This document shows positions 52,566-60,526 of a stretch of 63,756 nt of DNA, in pieces. Within the stretch, counting starts at the first letter, position 1. Each line of letters begins with the position of its first letter. Source of the DNA: Ruminococcaceae bacterium UBA7075 (GTDB lineage: Bacteria; Bacillota; Clostridia; Oscillospirales; Acutalibacteraceae); contig DKZL01000066.1 in NCBI GenBank assembly GCA_002493635.1, positions 1 through 63,756 of the forward strand, read 5' to 3'. Both the position numbers and the translations under genes were made by a program. Under the pieces are notes generated by a model. The model had not been told where the DNA came from. It was given only the letters and a program-made list of their open reading frames with translations, and searched no databases.

Positions 52566-53603
52566 TTATTCAATTACAGCCATTCCTGCAAGATGTTTTT
52601 GGATAAGAGTTACATCATCAATGGAAACTGTTCCATTCTTGTCAACATCAGCAAGCGCCATCTGTTCCTCTGTAAAATCCATCGTATTTGCAATGTACTT
52701 TTGAATATCTGTTACATCGTCAATGCTAACCTTTCCGTCACCATCAACATCACCCAATTCATCAAGATCTTCTTTCACTATTTCATATGGAAAATTATGA
52801 TTTTTTGCCCATTCAAGTCCGTATGAATTGTCATATACATAGAGAATAACATTGGGTGATTCAGAAAAATCATTATCATTCATTACCTCAACATATTCAG
52901 GAATTGTTACTTTATTAAGTTTAGGACAATTTATATATAGAGGATATTTTGCATCTGAATTAGGATACTCTGCCTCAACTAAATTGGGTAAATAGCTTAA
53001 ATTATGTTCACTAATTTGTATTTTTTCTTTTCCAGAAAAGCTTATTTTTTCCAAAGGGGGAACTAATGTAATTGAAAACTTTCCTAACAAACTAACGTTG
53101 TATGGAATTTCTAAATCTTTATTTTGATAATTTTCAGGTACGCAAAGCAATTCATCTTGCGATTTATTCATTAATATTCCATTATAAGATGAATAAACTG
53201 GATTTTCTTCGTTAACATAAATGTTCTCTAATACTTTCTTCCAGACAAATACTTCTCCTTCGTTTCCTTCTATATTAAGCTTTTTAACTGTTTTCGGAAT
53301 ACTAATATTTTTTAGGGTATTCATTCCCCATACCACACCACGGGCTATTTCTATTGAAGATACTGTAATATTATCTATGGTTTCCGGAATTATTATATAT
53401 GGATCATCACTATCAACATATAATATGCTAGCTGTACCATCACTTAACACTTGATATGTAAAGCCACCGCTTGTGTTAGTATCGCCAACACTTTCGCTGT
53501 CTGTTTCTGACGCACCTGCTGTAAGTGGTGCAACTGTCAGTACGTTCAGAATCATTATGACTACAATGCATAATGAGGTTAATTTTTTAAATTTTGTTCT
53601 CAT
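52566..53603 (-). CDS. Secreted LRR (BspA-like) protein with C-terminal dockerin
   Basis: A 345-residue protein: signal peptide (about 1-31), BspA-type leucine-rich repeats (about 60-270, for example NNITVSSIEIARGVVWGMNT), and a type I dockerin at about 280-345 with two Ca-binding repeats (DVDGDGKVSIDDV and DVDKNGTVSIDDV). It may be a cohesin-docked adhesin or non-catalytic surface subunit. AGGAGGAATTAGT precedes the ATG. The leader holds a terminator 27 bases upstream, an alternative hairpin and a long inverted repeat, so regulated read-through is likely. Confidence 0.88.
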   Translation of the reverse strand: MRTKFKKLTSLCIVVIMILNVLTVAPLTAGASETDSESVGDTNTSGGFTYQVLSDGTASILYVDSDDPYIIIPETIDNITVSSIEIARGVVWGMNTLKNISIPKTVKKLNIEGNEGEVFVWKKVLENIYVNEENPVYSSYNGILMNKSQDELLCVPENYQNKDLEIPYNVSLLGKFSITLVPPLEKISFSGKEKIQISEHNLSYLPNLVEAEYPNSDAKYPLYINCPKLNKVTIPEYVEVMNDNDFSESPNVILYVYDNSYGLEWAKNHNFPYEIVKEDLDELGDVDGDGKVSIDDVTDIQKYIANTMDFTEEQMALADVDKNGTVSIDDVTLIQKHLAGMAVIE

Positions 53604-53637
53604 ACTAATTCCTCCTAATTTTTTTATAAAATAAAAA

Positions 53638-53673
53638 GTGCGCAGCCAAAGCTACGCACGAAAAACGCATAGC
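53638..53673 (-). promoter_or_regulatory. Terminator/antiterminator switch in the dockerin/LRR leader
   Basis: On the minus strand GTGCGTAGC (53651-53659) can pair downstream with GCTGCGCAC (53638-53646), followed by TTTTT, to form a terminator. It can also pair upstream with GCTATGCG (53666-53673) to form an antiterminator. Both stems are complete apart from wobbles, and they exclude each other. Confidence 0.65.
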
Positions 53674-53683
53674 TCCGATTGTC

Positions 53684-53798
53684 GCCAAACAAAAATTTTA
53701 CATCCATATAAGAAAGTATGCAAAATAGAGCCTGCATTTTTACCAATAGATAAAAACACATACTTTCCTAAAATGGATATATAAAATTTTTGTTTGGC
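53684..53798 (-). repeat. Long inverted repeat in the dockerin/LRR leader
   Basis: Arms 53684-53720 and 53759-53798: GCCAAACAAAAATTTTA and its complement at the far ends, and CATACTTTC / GAAAGTATG at the inner ends, with a few mismatches and a 38-nt loop. It is either a large RNA hairpin feeding the switch next to it or a palindromic mobile element that landed in the leader. Confidence 0.75.
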
Positions 53799-53860
53799 TC
53801 TTACATTTTAGCACAACTTTCCAAAACTTGCAATATATTTATATTTGTTTTGGTAATAGT

Positions 53861-53909
53861 ATTATAGGGACTATTAGTCCTAAAAGTCAATAGGACTATA
53901 TGTACTATT
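53861..53909 (-). promoter_or_regulatory. Promoter and operators between the dockerin/LRR and HTH genes
   Basis: Minus strand: TTGACT (53885-53890), an 18-bp spacer, TATAAT (53861-53866), driving a leader of about 250 nt to the dockerin/LRR gene. The palindrome GGACTATTAGTCC (53868-53880) fills the spacer. A second one, AATAG-N-AC-N5-GT-N-CTATT (53889-53909), overlaps the -35. The layout repeats that at 20926-20982. Confidence 0.72.
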
Positions 53910-53932
53910 CTATAATTTTATTGGTGATAGAA

Positions 53933-54142
53933 ATGAAGTTACGAATAAGAGATTTGCGAGAAGATAATGATTTGACACAAAAAGAAATTTCAAAAATTCT
54001 TATGTGCGACCAGTCGCTTTACTCAAAATATGAGCGGGGCGAGCGTGAAATCCCTCTTAACCTACTCATTAAATTAGCCGATTATTATAAAACAAGCCTT
54101 GACTATCTTGTCTGCCGTACCGATAATCCGAATCTTTTATAA
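53933..54142 (+). CDS. Small XRE-type HTH transcription regulator
   Basis: A 69-residue protein consisting of one Cro/C1-type helix-turn-helix: IRDLREDNDLTQKEISKILM, SLYSKYERGEREIPLN and SLDYLVCRTDNPNLL. It is closely similar to the regulator at 21011. The ATG at 53933 is preceded by GGTGAT. It is divergent from the dockerin/LRR leader promoter, whose -35/-10 spacer holds a palindrome, so it probably represses that promoter. Confidence 0.87.
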   Translation: MKLRIRDLREDNDLTQKEISKILMCDQSLYSKYERGEREIPLNLLIKLADYYKTSLDYLVCRTDNPNLL

Positions 54143-54146
54143 TTTA

Positions 54147-54245
54147 TGGGATTTTCCGTAGGGTATTCCCTTATATTAAGGAAAATGCCCACAAAGCAAA
54201 GGGTTTGCCGTCTTTGCAGAAGAGCCGTCCCCTACAAATGTTAAG
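54147..54245. repeat. GTAGGG repeat copy
   Basis: Contains CCGTAGGGTATTCCCTTA, AAAATGCCCACAAAGCAAAG, GTTTGCCGTCTTTGCAGAAG and GAGCCGTCCCCTACAAATG, close to the cluster at 46440-46600. No gene. Confidence 0.75.
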
Positions 54246-54278
54246 GAAAAATTAAAATCACACTATTTAACACCATAC

Positions 54279-54326
54279 AAAAAATCGGCATCCCGAAAAG
54301 TTATTAAACAGTTCGAGATGCCGATT
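54279..54326 (-). terminator. Terminator of the NlpC/P60 gene
   Basis: Stem AATCGGCATCCCGAA / TTCGAGATGCCGATT (one mismatch), followed on the minus strand by TTTTTT. Confidence 0.8.
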
Positions 54327-54344
54327 ATTATTTATTTGTATTTT

Positions 54345-55907
54345 TTACCATCTTGCCGAAGAATTAGCCGCCTTAGCAAGTGATTTTTTCTTTTTTGCAG
54401 CATAACGAGCATATCTTGTATTTGTTTTTCTGTCACGAATGAAGAAAATCAAAGAAAGTGCGCCGAGAATTACTGCCACAAGTACAAACCAGAGCCAGAT
54501 ACTTGCTGTTTTCTTTACTTCTGCTGTTGCAGCAGAAGTAACAACAGTTGATGATTTTGAAAGTGCTCTCTTTGTTACCATATTAGTTGTTTCAGCCACT
54601 TCTGATGCTTTGTCTGCATATGACTGATTCTGTTCATTTGAAATTATGTAACCCGATACATTTGTTACTTCGGGAAGCTGAACAGGACCTGCCTCAAGTG
54701 CTTCGGAATTTACTGTTGCTGTTTCAGCCTCTGTTGCGTCCTCAGTTGCATCAGTAGTTTCTTCCGTGTATGAAACTACACCTTCATAGTAGAAAAGTCT
54801 ATAATGTGTTTCGTCATCAACAACACCTGTAGCATCCACATCGTTTGCTGTCTGGAAAGCCTTAATGGCTTCTGTTGTTGCATCATCAAGCTTGCCTGTT
54901 TCTTCGCCGTTATAATAGCCAAGTTCTTTAAGTCTGTTCTGAATTGAGGCAATCATTTCTTCATCTAAACCTTCAGTTTCCTCAACAGGCTCTGTTGTTT
55001 CTTCAGTTTCCTGAGCATTTGTTGTTTCCTCTGTCTTTGCGTGCGGAGCATCATCGGAATAAAGAACTTCTCTGTCTGAACCTGCAATACCGTCAACAGT
55101 CAAGCCTGCTGCCTGCTGGAATGCTCTGTATGCCTGTTCTGTACCGTCGCCGAAATTACCGTCAACTGCACCTGTATAGAAACCAAGCTCTGTAAGTCTG
55201 TTCTGAATCTTCTTTACCTCATCGCCTGATGAACCGTTTCTCCAAGAAGTAGGCTTTGAGTCGGAGGATGAATTTGAAGAATTTGATGATGAACCGCTTG
55301 ACGCTGTTGAAGACATATCAGACGGAGTCTGACTTGAACGACCCTTTGAGTCAAAATAATATGTTGTGCCGTCAATCGTTCTTGATGTATCAACTATGTA
55401 CTGACCGTTTTCATAATAATAATAGTCACCGTTGAATTTTTCCCAACCGTTTGTAACATAGCTTACTGCTGCAAGCTTGAACCAGTATGTCCATCCATTA
55501 TAAGATGAGATACTTTCATAACAAACGCCGTATTCATCTCCTCTTGCGTCAACCTCCATACCGTCGGCAATATATACACCGACATGACCGGGACGCCAAA
55601 GTCCAAGCCCGTGTACTCTCGGAACACCTGCGCTGACTGAACCTGTTTCCGTAGCTGTATTAAGCTGCGGGTCGCCACATCTTTCGCCGCCGCAATATGA
55701 ATAAATAAGTCCGGAACAGTCAACAGCACCGGGAGTTGCACCGCCATAAACATATGACCAACCACTGTAATAAGCATTAAGTGCATATTCAGCCAGACCT
55801 GCGCCCGTACCGCTTGCACTTGCTGATGTTGTTGCTCCAAACACGCATACACTTGATAATGTAAGTATGCTAAGGATAATTGCAGTAAGCTTTTTAATCC
55901 TGTGCAT
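54345..55907 (-). CDS. NlpC/P60 endopeptidase with PG-binding repeats and C-terminal anchor
   Basis: A 520-residue wall hydrolase. Signal peptide at about 1-32; an NlpC/P60 domain at about 35-150 with Cys64 (GAVDCSGLIY) and His108 (RPGHVGVYI). Next is a Trp/Tyr-rich cell-wall-binding-like segment (GDYYYYENGQYI), followed by two PG_binding_1 repeats (KKIQNRLTELGFYTGAVDGN and IQNRLKELGYYNGEETG). A Thr/Glu-rich stretch, a C-terminal membrane helix (IWLWFVLVAVILGALSLIFF) and a basic tail end it. The ATG at 55907 follows GGAGG. A C-terminal membrane anchor with a basic tail is unusual for this family. Confidence 0.91.
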   Translation of the reverse strand: MHRIKKLTAIILSILTLSSVCVFGATTSASASGTGAGLAEYALNAYYSGWSYVYGGATPGAVDCSGLIYSYCGGERCGDPQLNTATETGSVSAGVPRVHGLGLWRPGHVGVYIADGMEVDARGDEYGVCYESISSYNGWTYWFKLAAVSYVTNGWEKFNGDYYYYENGQYIVDTSRTIDGTTYYFDSKGRSSQTPSDMSSTASSGSSSNSSNSSSDSKPTSWRNGSSGDEVKKIQNRLTELGFYTGAVDGNFGDGTEQAYRAFQQAAGLTVDGIAGSDREVLYSDDAPHAKTEETTNAQETEETTEPVEETEGLDEEMIASIQNRLKELGYYNGEETGKLDDATTEAIKAFQTANDVDATGVVDDETHYRLFYYEGVVSYTEETTDATEDATEAETATVNSEALEAGPVQLPEVTNVSGYIISNEQNQSYADKASEVAETTNMVTKRALSKSSTVVTSAATAEVKKTASIWLWFVLVAVILGALSLIFFIRDRKTNTRYARYAAKKKKSLAKAANSSARW

Positions 55908-55987
55908 TTTAAAAACCTCCAAGTAATTGCTAATCACAAATTAATTTACATTGCCGAAACCTTTTATTACAAGTTCGGTAACATTTA

Positions 55988-56033
55988 TTAACAAATTTGT
56001 AACTATTATAGCATTACTTTTTCCAAAAATCAA
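55988..56033 (-). promoter_or_regulatory. NlpC/P60 promoter with shared palindrome
   Basis: Minus strand: TTGATT (56028-56033), a 17-bp spacer, TATAAT (56005-56010), with GTTACA-AATT-TGTTAA (55988-56003) immediately downstream. A further TGTTAC lies at 55978-55983. This matches the palindrome at the M23 promoter. Confidence 0.62.
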
Positions 56034-56143
56034 CCCCTAAGCACGATTTTTTATCTTTTAGAGAATTTTTACATCATATTATACGGAGACTATATAATTA
56101 ACGCACATTAATTTGTATACTTTGGTTACATAAAAATTACAAA

Positions 56144-56238
56144 AAGCAACCGGTGGGCTGCACCCATCCGAGCAGACAGCATCATATAAAAACTCAATTC
56201 TGTGCCCGACTGCTTCCAATTATTTTTATATATAGTAA
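56144..56238 (+). repeat. Post-stop repeat copy 5
   Basis: GCAACC-GGT-GGGCTGC opening, TCCGAGCAGACAGCATCATA, TCTGTGCCCGACTGC and a TATAGTAAAAA end. Unlike the other copies it lies between two minus-strand genes and is not behind a plus-strand stop codon. The rest of 55908-56246 holds the NlpC/P60 promoter and AT-rich sequence. Confidence 0.8.
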
Positions 56239-56246
56239 AAAAGTTG

Positions 56247-57272
56247 TTATGCTGAATTTCCGGCACTGATTTTAGCACTCAAGCCTTTTATCTGCATCAT
56301 AATATCAGCGCAACGCTTCAATCCGGCTCTGAACACATAATCAAATTCGCCTGCCCAGACCTTGACTTGTCCATTAAACCCCTGCTTAAATTTATATACG
56401 CCGAAATTTTTATGCTCCATATCGTACCAATACGGTATTCCGCAAAAATCATAGGTATGACAGCCGTCCTCGACTGCCCTTTTTATCATTGTCCACTGCA
56501 TAAGATAATTAGGCATATAATTTCTCATTTCATTTGAAGAACAGCCGTAAACATAGCTCATTGTGCCTGCATACTCAATGCACAAAGCACCCGAAAGTGC
56601 CACACCGTCTGCATAACACATACACAATTTTGCCTTGCCGTCAAAGCTTTTAAGCAGATTTCTGAAATACTCCTTGGACCTCATATCAAATCCGTCACGA
56701 GCAGAAGTCTGCTTCATCAAGGCTTCAAAATCATCAAGCTTATCATCCTCATAAAAATCACACACAACACCTTTTCTTTGAGCCAGCCGAATATTATAGC
56801 GCCACTTTGACTTAAAGCCTGCAAACACCTCGTCAGTGCTTTTTCCTGAAATGTCAAGAATATAATTTTCACGGCACTGCACATTATCATAGCCAACCCT
56901 TTCAGGATGATATTCAAAACCAAGGCTTCTTAAATTATTGATTGCATAAATATCCCTTTCGTCAATCAGAGGGTCAATCTTGAGCAAATAGGCATTATAT
57001 TTTTTTGCAATCTCACAAAGCTTTTCAAATATTCTTTCCAACACACCCTTATTGTGCATATCGCATACAGGACCTCTCGGAGCATACAGCATTGCAGTTT
57101 TCAAAAACGGAATTTTTTTGACAAGCACAAGCATCGTACCTTCAATATTTCCATTTTTATCGCAGACTTCTATATATTCAGCGTTCCAGCTGTTCTTCAC
57201 TTTTGCCCAGTTTACGGATTGCATAAAATTACCGTTCTTATCACAAAATTTTTCAAAATTTTCCAAACTCAT
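56247..57272 (-). CDS. FemX/FemAB-like peptidoglycan interpeptide-bridge transferase
   Basis: A 341-residue GNAT-fold protein that adds an amino acid from aminoacyl-tRNA to the lipid II side chain. Family features: SVNWAKVKNSWNAEYIEVCD at the N-terminus, FKSKWRYNIRLAQRKGV, and the C-terminal YDFCGIPYWYDMEHKNFGVY (the F-x-G-x-P...G-hY-K-FK pattern). The coiled-coil arm of staphylococcal FemA is absent, as in FemX types. The ATG at 57272 follows GAAGG. It is a single gene. Confidence 0.88.
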   Translation of the reverse strand: MSLENFEKFCDKNGNFMQSVNWAKVKNSWNAEYIEVCDKNGNIEGTMLVLVKKIPFLKTAMLYAPRGPVCDMHNKGVLERIFEKLCEIAKKYNAYLLKIDPLIDERDIYAINNLRSLGFEYHPERVGYDNVQCRENYILDISGKSTDEVFAGFKSKWRYNIRLAQRKGVVCDFYEDDKLDDFEALMKQTSARDGFDMRSKEYFRNLLKSFDGKAKLCMCYADGVALSGALCIEYAGTMSYVYGCSSNEMRNYMPNYLMQWTMIKRAVEDGCHTYDFCGIPYWYDMEHKNFGVYKFKQGFNGQVKVWAGEFDYVFRAGLKRCADIMMQIKGLSAKISAGNSA

Positions 57273-57345
57273 ACTCAAACCTTCTTTTGTTTTTTTATTC
57301 ATTAGAGAATTTTTGTCCTGTTTTAGTTCGTTAATTTTTATACAT

Positions 57346-57506
57346 TAATACTAATCTCAAATAAAATGTAGCCATTTTATTTGAGGCATCCAGCTATGCT
57401 GTCTGCTGCTATGCTACGCATAGCCCGTCTCATTCTAAATTCAACGCACTTTTAGTGCTATTAAAAAGTGAACACGCTTGTCCACTTTTTAAATGAATTT
57501 AGTATA
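57346..57506 (-). mobile_element. 161-bp hairpin-rich MITE-like element, copy B
   Basis: An inverted copy of the element at 17351-17511, nearly identical. In one hairpin GCACC-AAA-GGTGC of copy A is GCACT-AAA-AGTGC here, a paired change that keeps the stem. The ends are again ATACTAA / TTAGTAT. It lies in an intergenic region with no gene of its own. Confidence 0.8.
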
Positions 57507-57537
57507 AATTTACAAATCAAACATAAAAAAGGTTCAA

Positions 57538-57575
57538 AAGCCTTTCCTATGACAATATTATTATAGGAAAGGCTT
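57538..57575 (-). terminator. Terminator of the two-component operon
   Basis: Thirteen-base-pair stem AAGCCTTTCCTAT / ATAGGAAAGGCTT, followed on the minus strand by TTTTGAACCTTTTTT. Confidence 0.88.
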
Positions 57576-57614
57576 GTTTCACAGTTTATTCAATTTTGTA
57601 TCAAATTTGTATCA

Positions 57615-58340
57615 TTATGATGCGTCAGTATACAGACCTTTTTCTGAAACATAAGAATTACCATTTAAGTAAATATCAGGAAAAGCACACATATACAGAT
57701 ACGAAGGCTCGGCAAAAACTTCTCCTGAAAATTTTGCAGCCGTACATCCAAGATACTCATTATACTTATATTTTAAAGAGTCAATATCACCTTTATATTC
57801 ATCTGTCACTGCTTCGCCGCCTAAATCAATTCTGATTTCATACACTTTTTTGTTATCACGATTGTATATAAAAAAGATTTCTGCTGTTGAGTAATCATTA
57901 CTATTAATAAAATCAACAGACATAAGATTTAGTGTAAAAGGTTCATTTCCAACCACACCGCTTACTTTGTAGCAGTTGCAATAATTTGTATCGTAAATAT
58001 GCAAAACAGATCCGAACATATTTTCAATATGTTCATCTTTCATAGCATCAAAGAATGACCCCATCGCCGAAGAAATTTCATCATACATTTCAGTTGTTAC
58101 CGTACCTATATTTTCATTTATCCATACCGGAGAGGACTTTTCCAAGAGAAGTTGTACTTCATCATACTCGGTTGCAATTTTTCCTTCGGAATATGAAAAT
58201 ATTCCGTCATTATGAGTTTGTCCCTCTTGAATATTGTCATTAATATAGCTGTATCCGTACGGAGCAATAACTACCAGAGCAGTTACAAGCAGTAATGAAA
58301 TTACGCTGATAATATACTTCATTTTAGCTTGTTTCAACAC
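57615..58340 (-). CDS. Membrane-anchored extracytoplasmic protein of the two-component operon
   Basis: About 241 residues: an N-terminal membrane segment (YIISVISLLLVTALVVIAPY) and an extracellular domain of unknown family (GKIATEYDEVQLLLEKSSPV and a C-terminal FAEPSYLYMCAFPDI). It overlaps the end of the histidine kinase gene; GTG at 58340 is chosen because it lies six bases after GGAGG. Its position suggests a sensory accessory or a target of the system. Confidence 0.75.
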   Translation of the reverse strand: MLKQAKMKYIISVISLLLVTALVVIAPYGYSYINDNIQEGQTHNDGIFSYSEGKIATEYDEVQLLLEKSSPVWINENIGTVTTEMYDEISSAMGSFFDAMKDEHIENMFGSVLHIYDTNYCNCYKVSGVVGNEPFTLNLMSVDFINSNDYSTAEIFFIYNRDNKKVYEIRIDLGGEAVTDEYKGDIDSLKYKYNEYLGCTAAKFSGEVFAEPSYLYMCAFPDIYLNGNSYVSEKGLYTDAS

Positions 58341-59745
58341 ACTCACCCTCCTTTAAAACAGCAATCGGAACATCAAAAGAAATCGCCGTTCCGACACCGA
58401 CTTCACTTTTTATGTCAAGCGATGAACCGTGCAGTCTTGCTATTTCATTGCACAGAGCAAGCCCTATACCTGCGCCACCCATACTGCGTGCCCTTGATTT
58501 GTCAACCATATAGAATGGCTCGGTAATCTTTGAAATCTCGTCCTTTGGAATACCTCTGCCGTAATCGCCTACACAAATTTCATATCTGTCACCCTGACAA
58601 GCACCCCATACTATCACCTTACCGCCTTGCTCTGATGCTTTGCAGGCATTATCTATAAGATTATAAATCAGTGTTTTCAATAGTGAAGGTTCAGCAATGA
58701 GCATTGCCTGCTCAAAATTAATTTCAAGCGTAATATTGTACTTTTCAAGCAAAAACAGAACTGCATTTTCTGTGTCGCTCTCAATTACTTGTGTATTTAT
58801 TTCACGCATTTCTACATCAGTGTGTTTTAACACTAAAAGTTCAAGCAGATTTGCCGATAATGATTCAAGTCTTTTTCCTTCCTTATAAATGTTGTCAGCG
58901 CAGCTTCTCCGTTTGTCAGCGTCAAGCTCATACGACCTCATCATATCGGCATAACCTATAACCGAGGTAAGAGGAGTTTTCAGTTCGTGAGTAAAAGCCG
59001 ACACAAAATCATCTCTTCTGCGCACCTCTTCACTTAACTCTTCAATATATCCCTCAACAAAATCAGTCATTGTGTTAAAGCTGTTAGAAAGCTCATAAAT
59101 TTCTTTGGTTGACGAAGATTCTGCACGTTTTTCAAAGTCACCGCCTGCAATCTCATTTGCAGTATCTGTAAGCTTTTCAAGCGGACGGGTTATAAACCTT
59201 GAAAAAATCAAAAGTAAAAAAGAAGCACTGAGAGCCACACACATCAAAATTATCTGATACGTTCTGAAATAGCTGTCACGATCTTCATAAACACTTGTAA
59301 TATCGGCAAGGCTCTGGATATAATAATCCTTATTCAATATATTTACAAGACTAACCACCTGCAAATATTTTCGCCCTTTATCGTTCTTAATTCTGTAATT
59401 TCTCTCATTCTCCTTTATTTCTTCGGCAAAGCCGCCGTCATCAAAAACAGTTACAATACTCTTATCGCCTATGTCCACCTTGGTATCATCACTGCTTGAG
59501 GACAGCTGCTTTGTAAAATTCTTAATAGTGTAATCGATAAATCCCGAATTATATCCGCTTGCCTGAACATTGACATTCATAGAATAGAATGAAGCCGTAG
59601 CATATGCATTACTCTGACACACGCTTTCTATTTTCGTATTAAGACTGCTTGTAAACACCGAATTTACAAGTACAAATCCGCCTGCGCCAAAAGAAATGAT
59701 AATTATTAAAAAGGACACAATAAAAATTTTCCACGAGAACTTCAT
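58324..59745 (-). CDS. Sensor histidine kinase (HAMP, HisKA, HATPase)
   Basis: A membrane sensor of about 473 residues: helix 1 (about 5-28), an extracellular domain of about 125 residues, helix 2 (IILMCVALSASFLLLIFSRF), and a HAMP linker (TRPLEKLTDTANEIAGGDFE). The phosphoacceptor His is in FTHELKTPLTSVIGYADMMR, and the ATP-binding domain shows NLIDNACKASEQGG, DYGRGIP and GGAGIGLALC. Its partner, the response regulator, ends 12 bases upstream. The signal is unknown. Confidence 0.95.
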   Translation of the reverse strand: MKFSWKIFIVSFLIIIISFGAGGFVLVNSVFTSSLNTKIESVCQSNAYATASFYSMNVNVQASGYNSGFIDYTIKNFTKQLSSSSDDTKVDIGDKSIVTVFDDGGFAEEIKENERNYRIKNDKGRKYLQVVSLVNILNKDYYIQSLADITSVYEDRDSYFRTYQIILMCVALSASFLLLIFSRFITRPLEKLTDTANEIAGGDFEKRAESSSTKEIYELSNSFNTMTDFVEGYIEELSEEVRRRDDFVSAFTHELKTPLTSVIGYADMMRSYELDADKRRSCADNIYKEGKRLESLSANLLELLVLKHTDVEMREINTQVIESDTENAVLFLLEKYNITLEINFEQAMLIAEPSLLKTLIYNLIDNACKASEQGGKVIVWGACQGDRYEICVGDYGRGIPKDEISKITEPFYMVDKSRARSMGGAGIGLALCNEIARLHGSSLDIKSEVGVGTAISFDVPIAVLKEGECVETS

Positions 59746-59757
59746 AGCAATCACAAC

Positions 59758-60414
59758 CTATTTATCAACAAATCTGTATCCAACCTTAAACACCGACTGA
59801 ATTTTATCCTTAATTCCAAGCTTTTTTCTCAGTCTTTGAATATGCAAATCGACTGTTCTTGTGTCGCCCATATACGGCTCCTTCCACACCTTTTCATAAA
59901 TCATCTCACGATAAAGTGCAATGTTTTTGTTCCGCAGAAAGAGCAGTAATATTTCAAACTCCTTGATTGTCAAATCAACAGGCTCTCCGCTCTTGGTTAC
60001 AATCATTGACTCCGTGTCAACCTCAATATCATCAAAAGAAAAGTGAGTAACCGACTTGCTGTATCTGCGCAAAACCGCCTCAACTCTTGCCTGAAGTTCC
60101 GAAACATCAAACGGCTTTGTTATGTAATCATCAGCACCAAGATTAAGCCCCTTCACTCTGTCCTTAACATCGCTTTTAGCAGTGATAAAAATAACGGGAA
60201 TATCGTAGTCTTTGATATATTCAATCAATTCAAAGCCGTCAATTTTTGGTAACATAACATCAAGCAAAATAAGGTCATATCGCTTTTTTTCAAGCATATC
60301 TGCCGCAATTTCACCGTCAGAAGCTGTTTCGCACTTATAACCCACCTGCGACAGGGCCATACAGATAAGCGTTGAAATATTCTTTTCATCTTCAACTACA
60401 AGAATCTGATTCAT
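59758..60414 (-). CDS. OmpR-family response regulator
   Basis: A 218-residue protein with a receiver domain and a winged-helix DNA-binding domain. The phosphoacceptor Asp is in LILLDVMLPKIDGFELI, with acidic VVEDE, Thr in VIFITAKSD and Lys in DYITKPF. The DNA-binding domain covers about residues 125-218 (LRKKLGIKDKIQSVFKVGYR). The ATG at 60414 follows GAGG. It heads the operon RR-kinase-membrane protein. A promoter-like TTGTAG / 18 bp / TACAAT lies about 60 bases upstream. Confidence 0.95.
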   Translation of the reverse strand: MNQILVVEDEKNISTLICMALSQVGYKCETASDGEIAADMLEKKRYDLILLDVMLPKIDGFELIEYIKDYDIPVIFITAKSDVKDRVKGLNLGADDYITKPFDVSELQARVEAVLRRYSKSVTHFSFDDIEVDTESMIVTKSGEPVDLTIKEFEILLLFLRNKNIALYREMIYEKVWKEPYMGDTRTVDLHIQRLRKKLGIKDKIQSVFKVGYRFVDK

Positions 60415-60526
60415 TTCGTTCAACCTCATACATTTATTCATTCTAATATTACATCATCATTGTATCATATTTGTATCAATATCTACAACCCTCTCTAATA
60501 TGGCAAAATATTCACTACTTTTCTCA

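Noticed and set aside
53640..53855. Cyclic di-GMP or other known riboswitch
   Set aside because: I looked for the conserved core words of c-di-GMP-I and did not find them; kept only as an unclassified switch-like leader.
17351..57506. CRISPR array from short repeats
   Set aside because: The repeats are dispersed or palindromic, with no regular spacer units and no cas genes.
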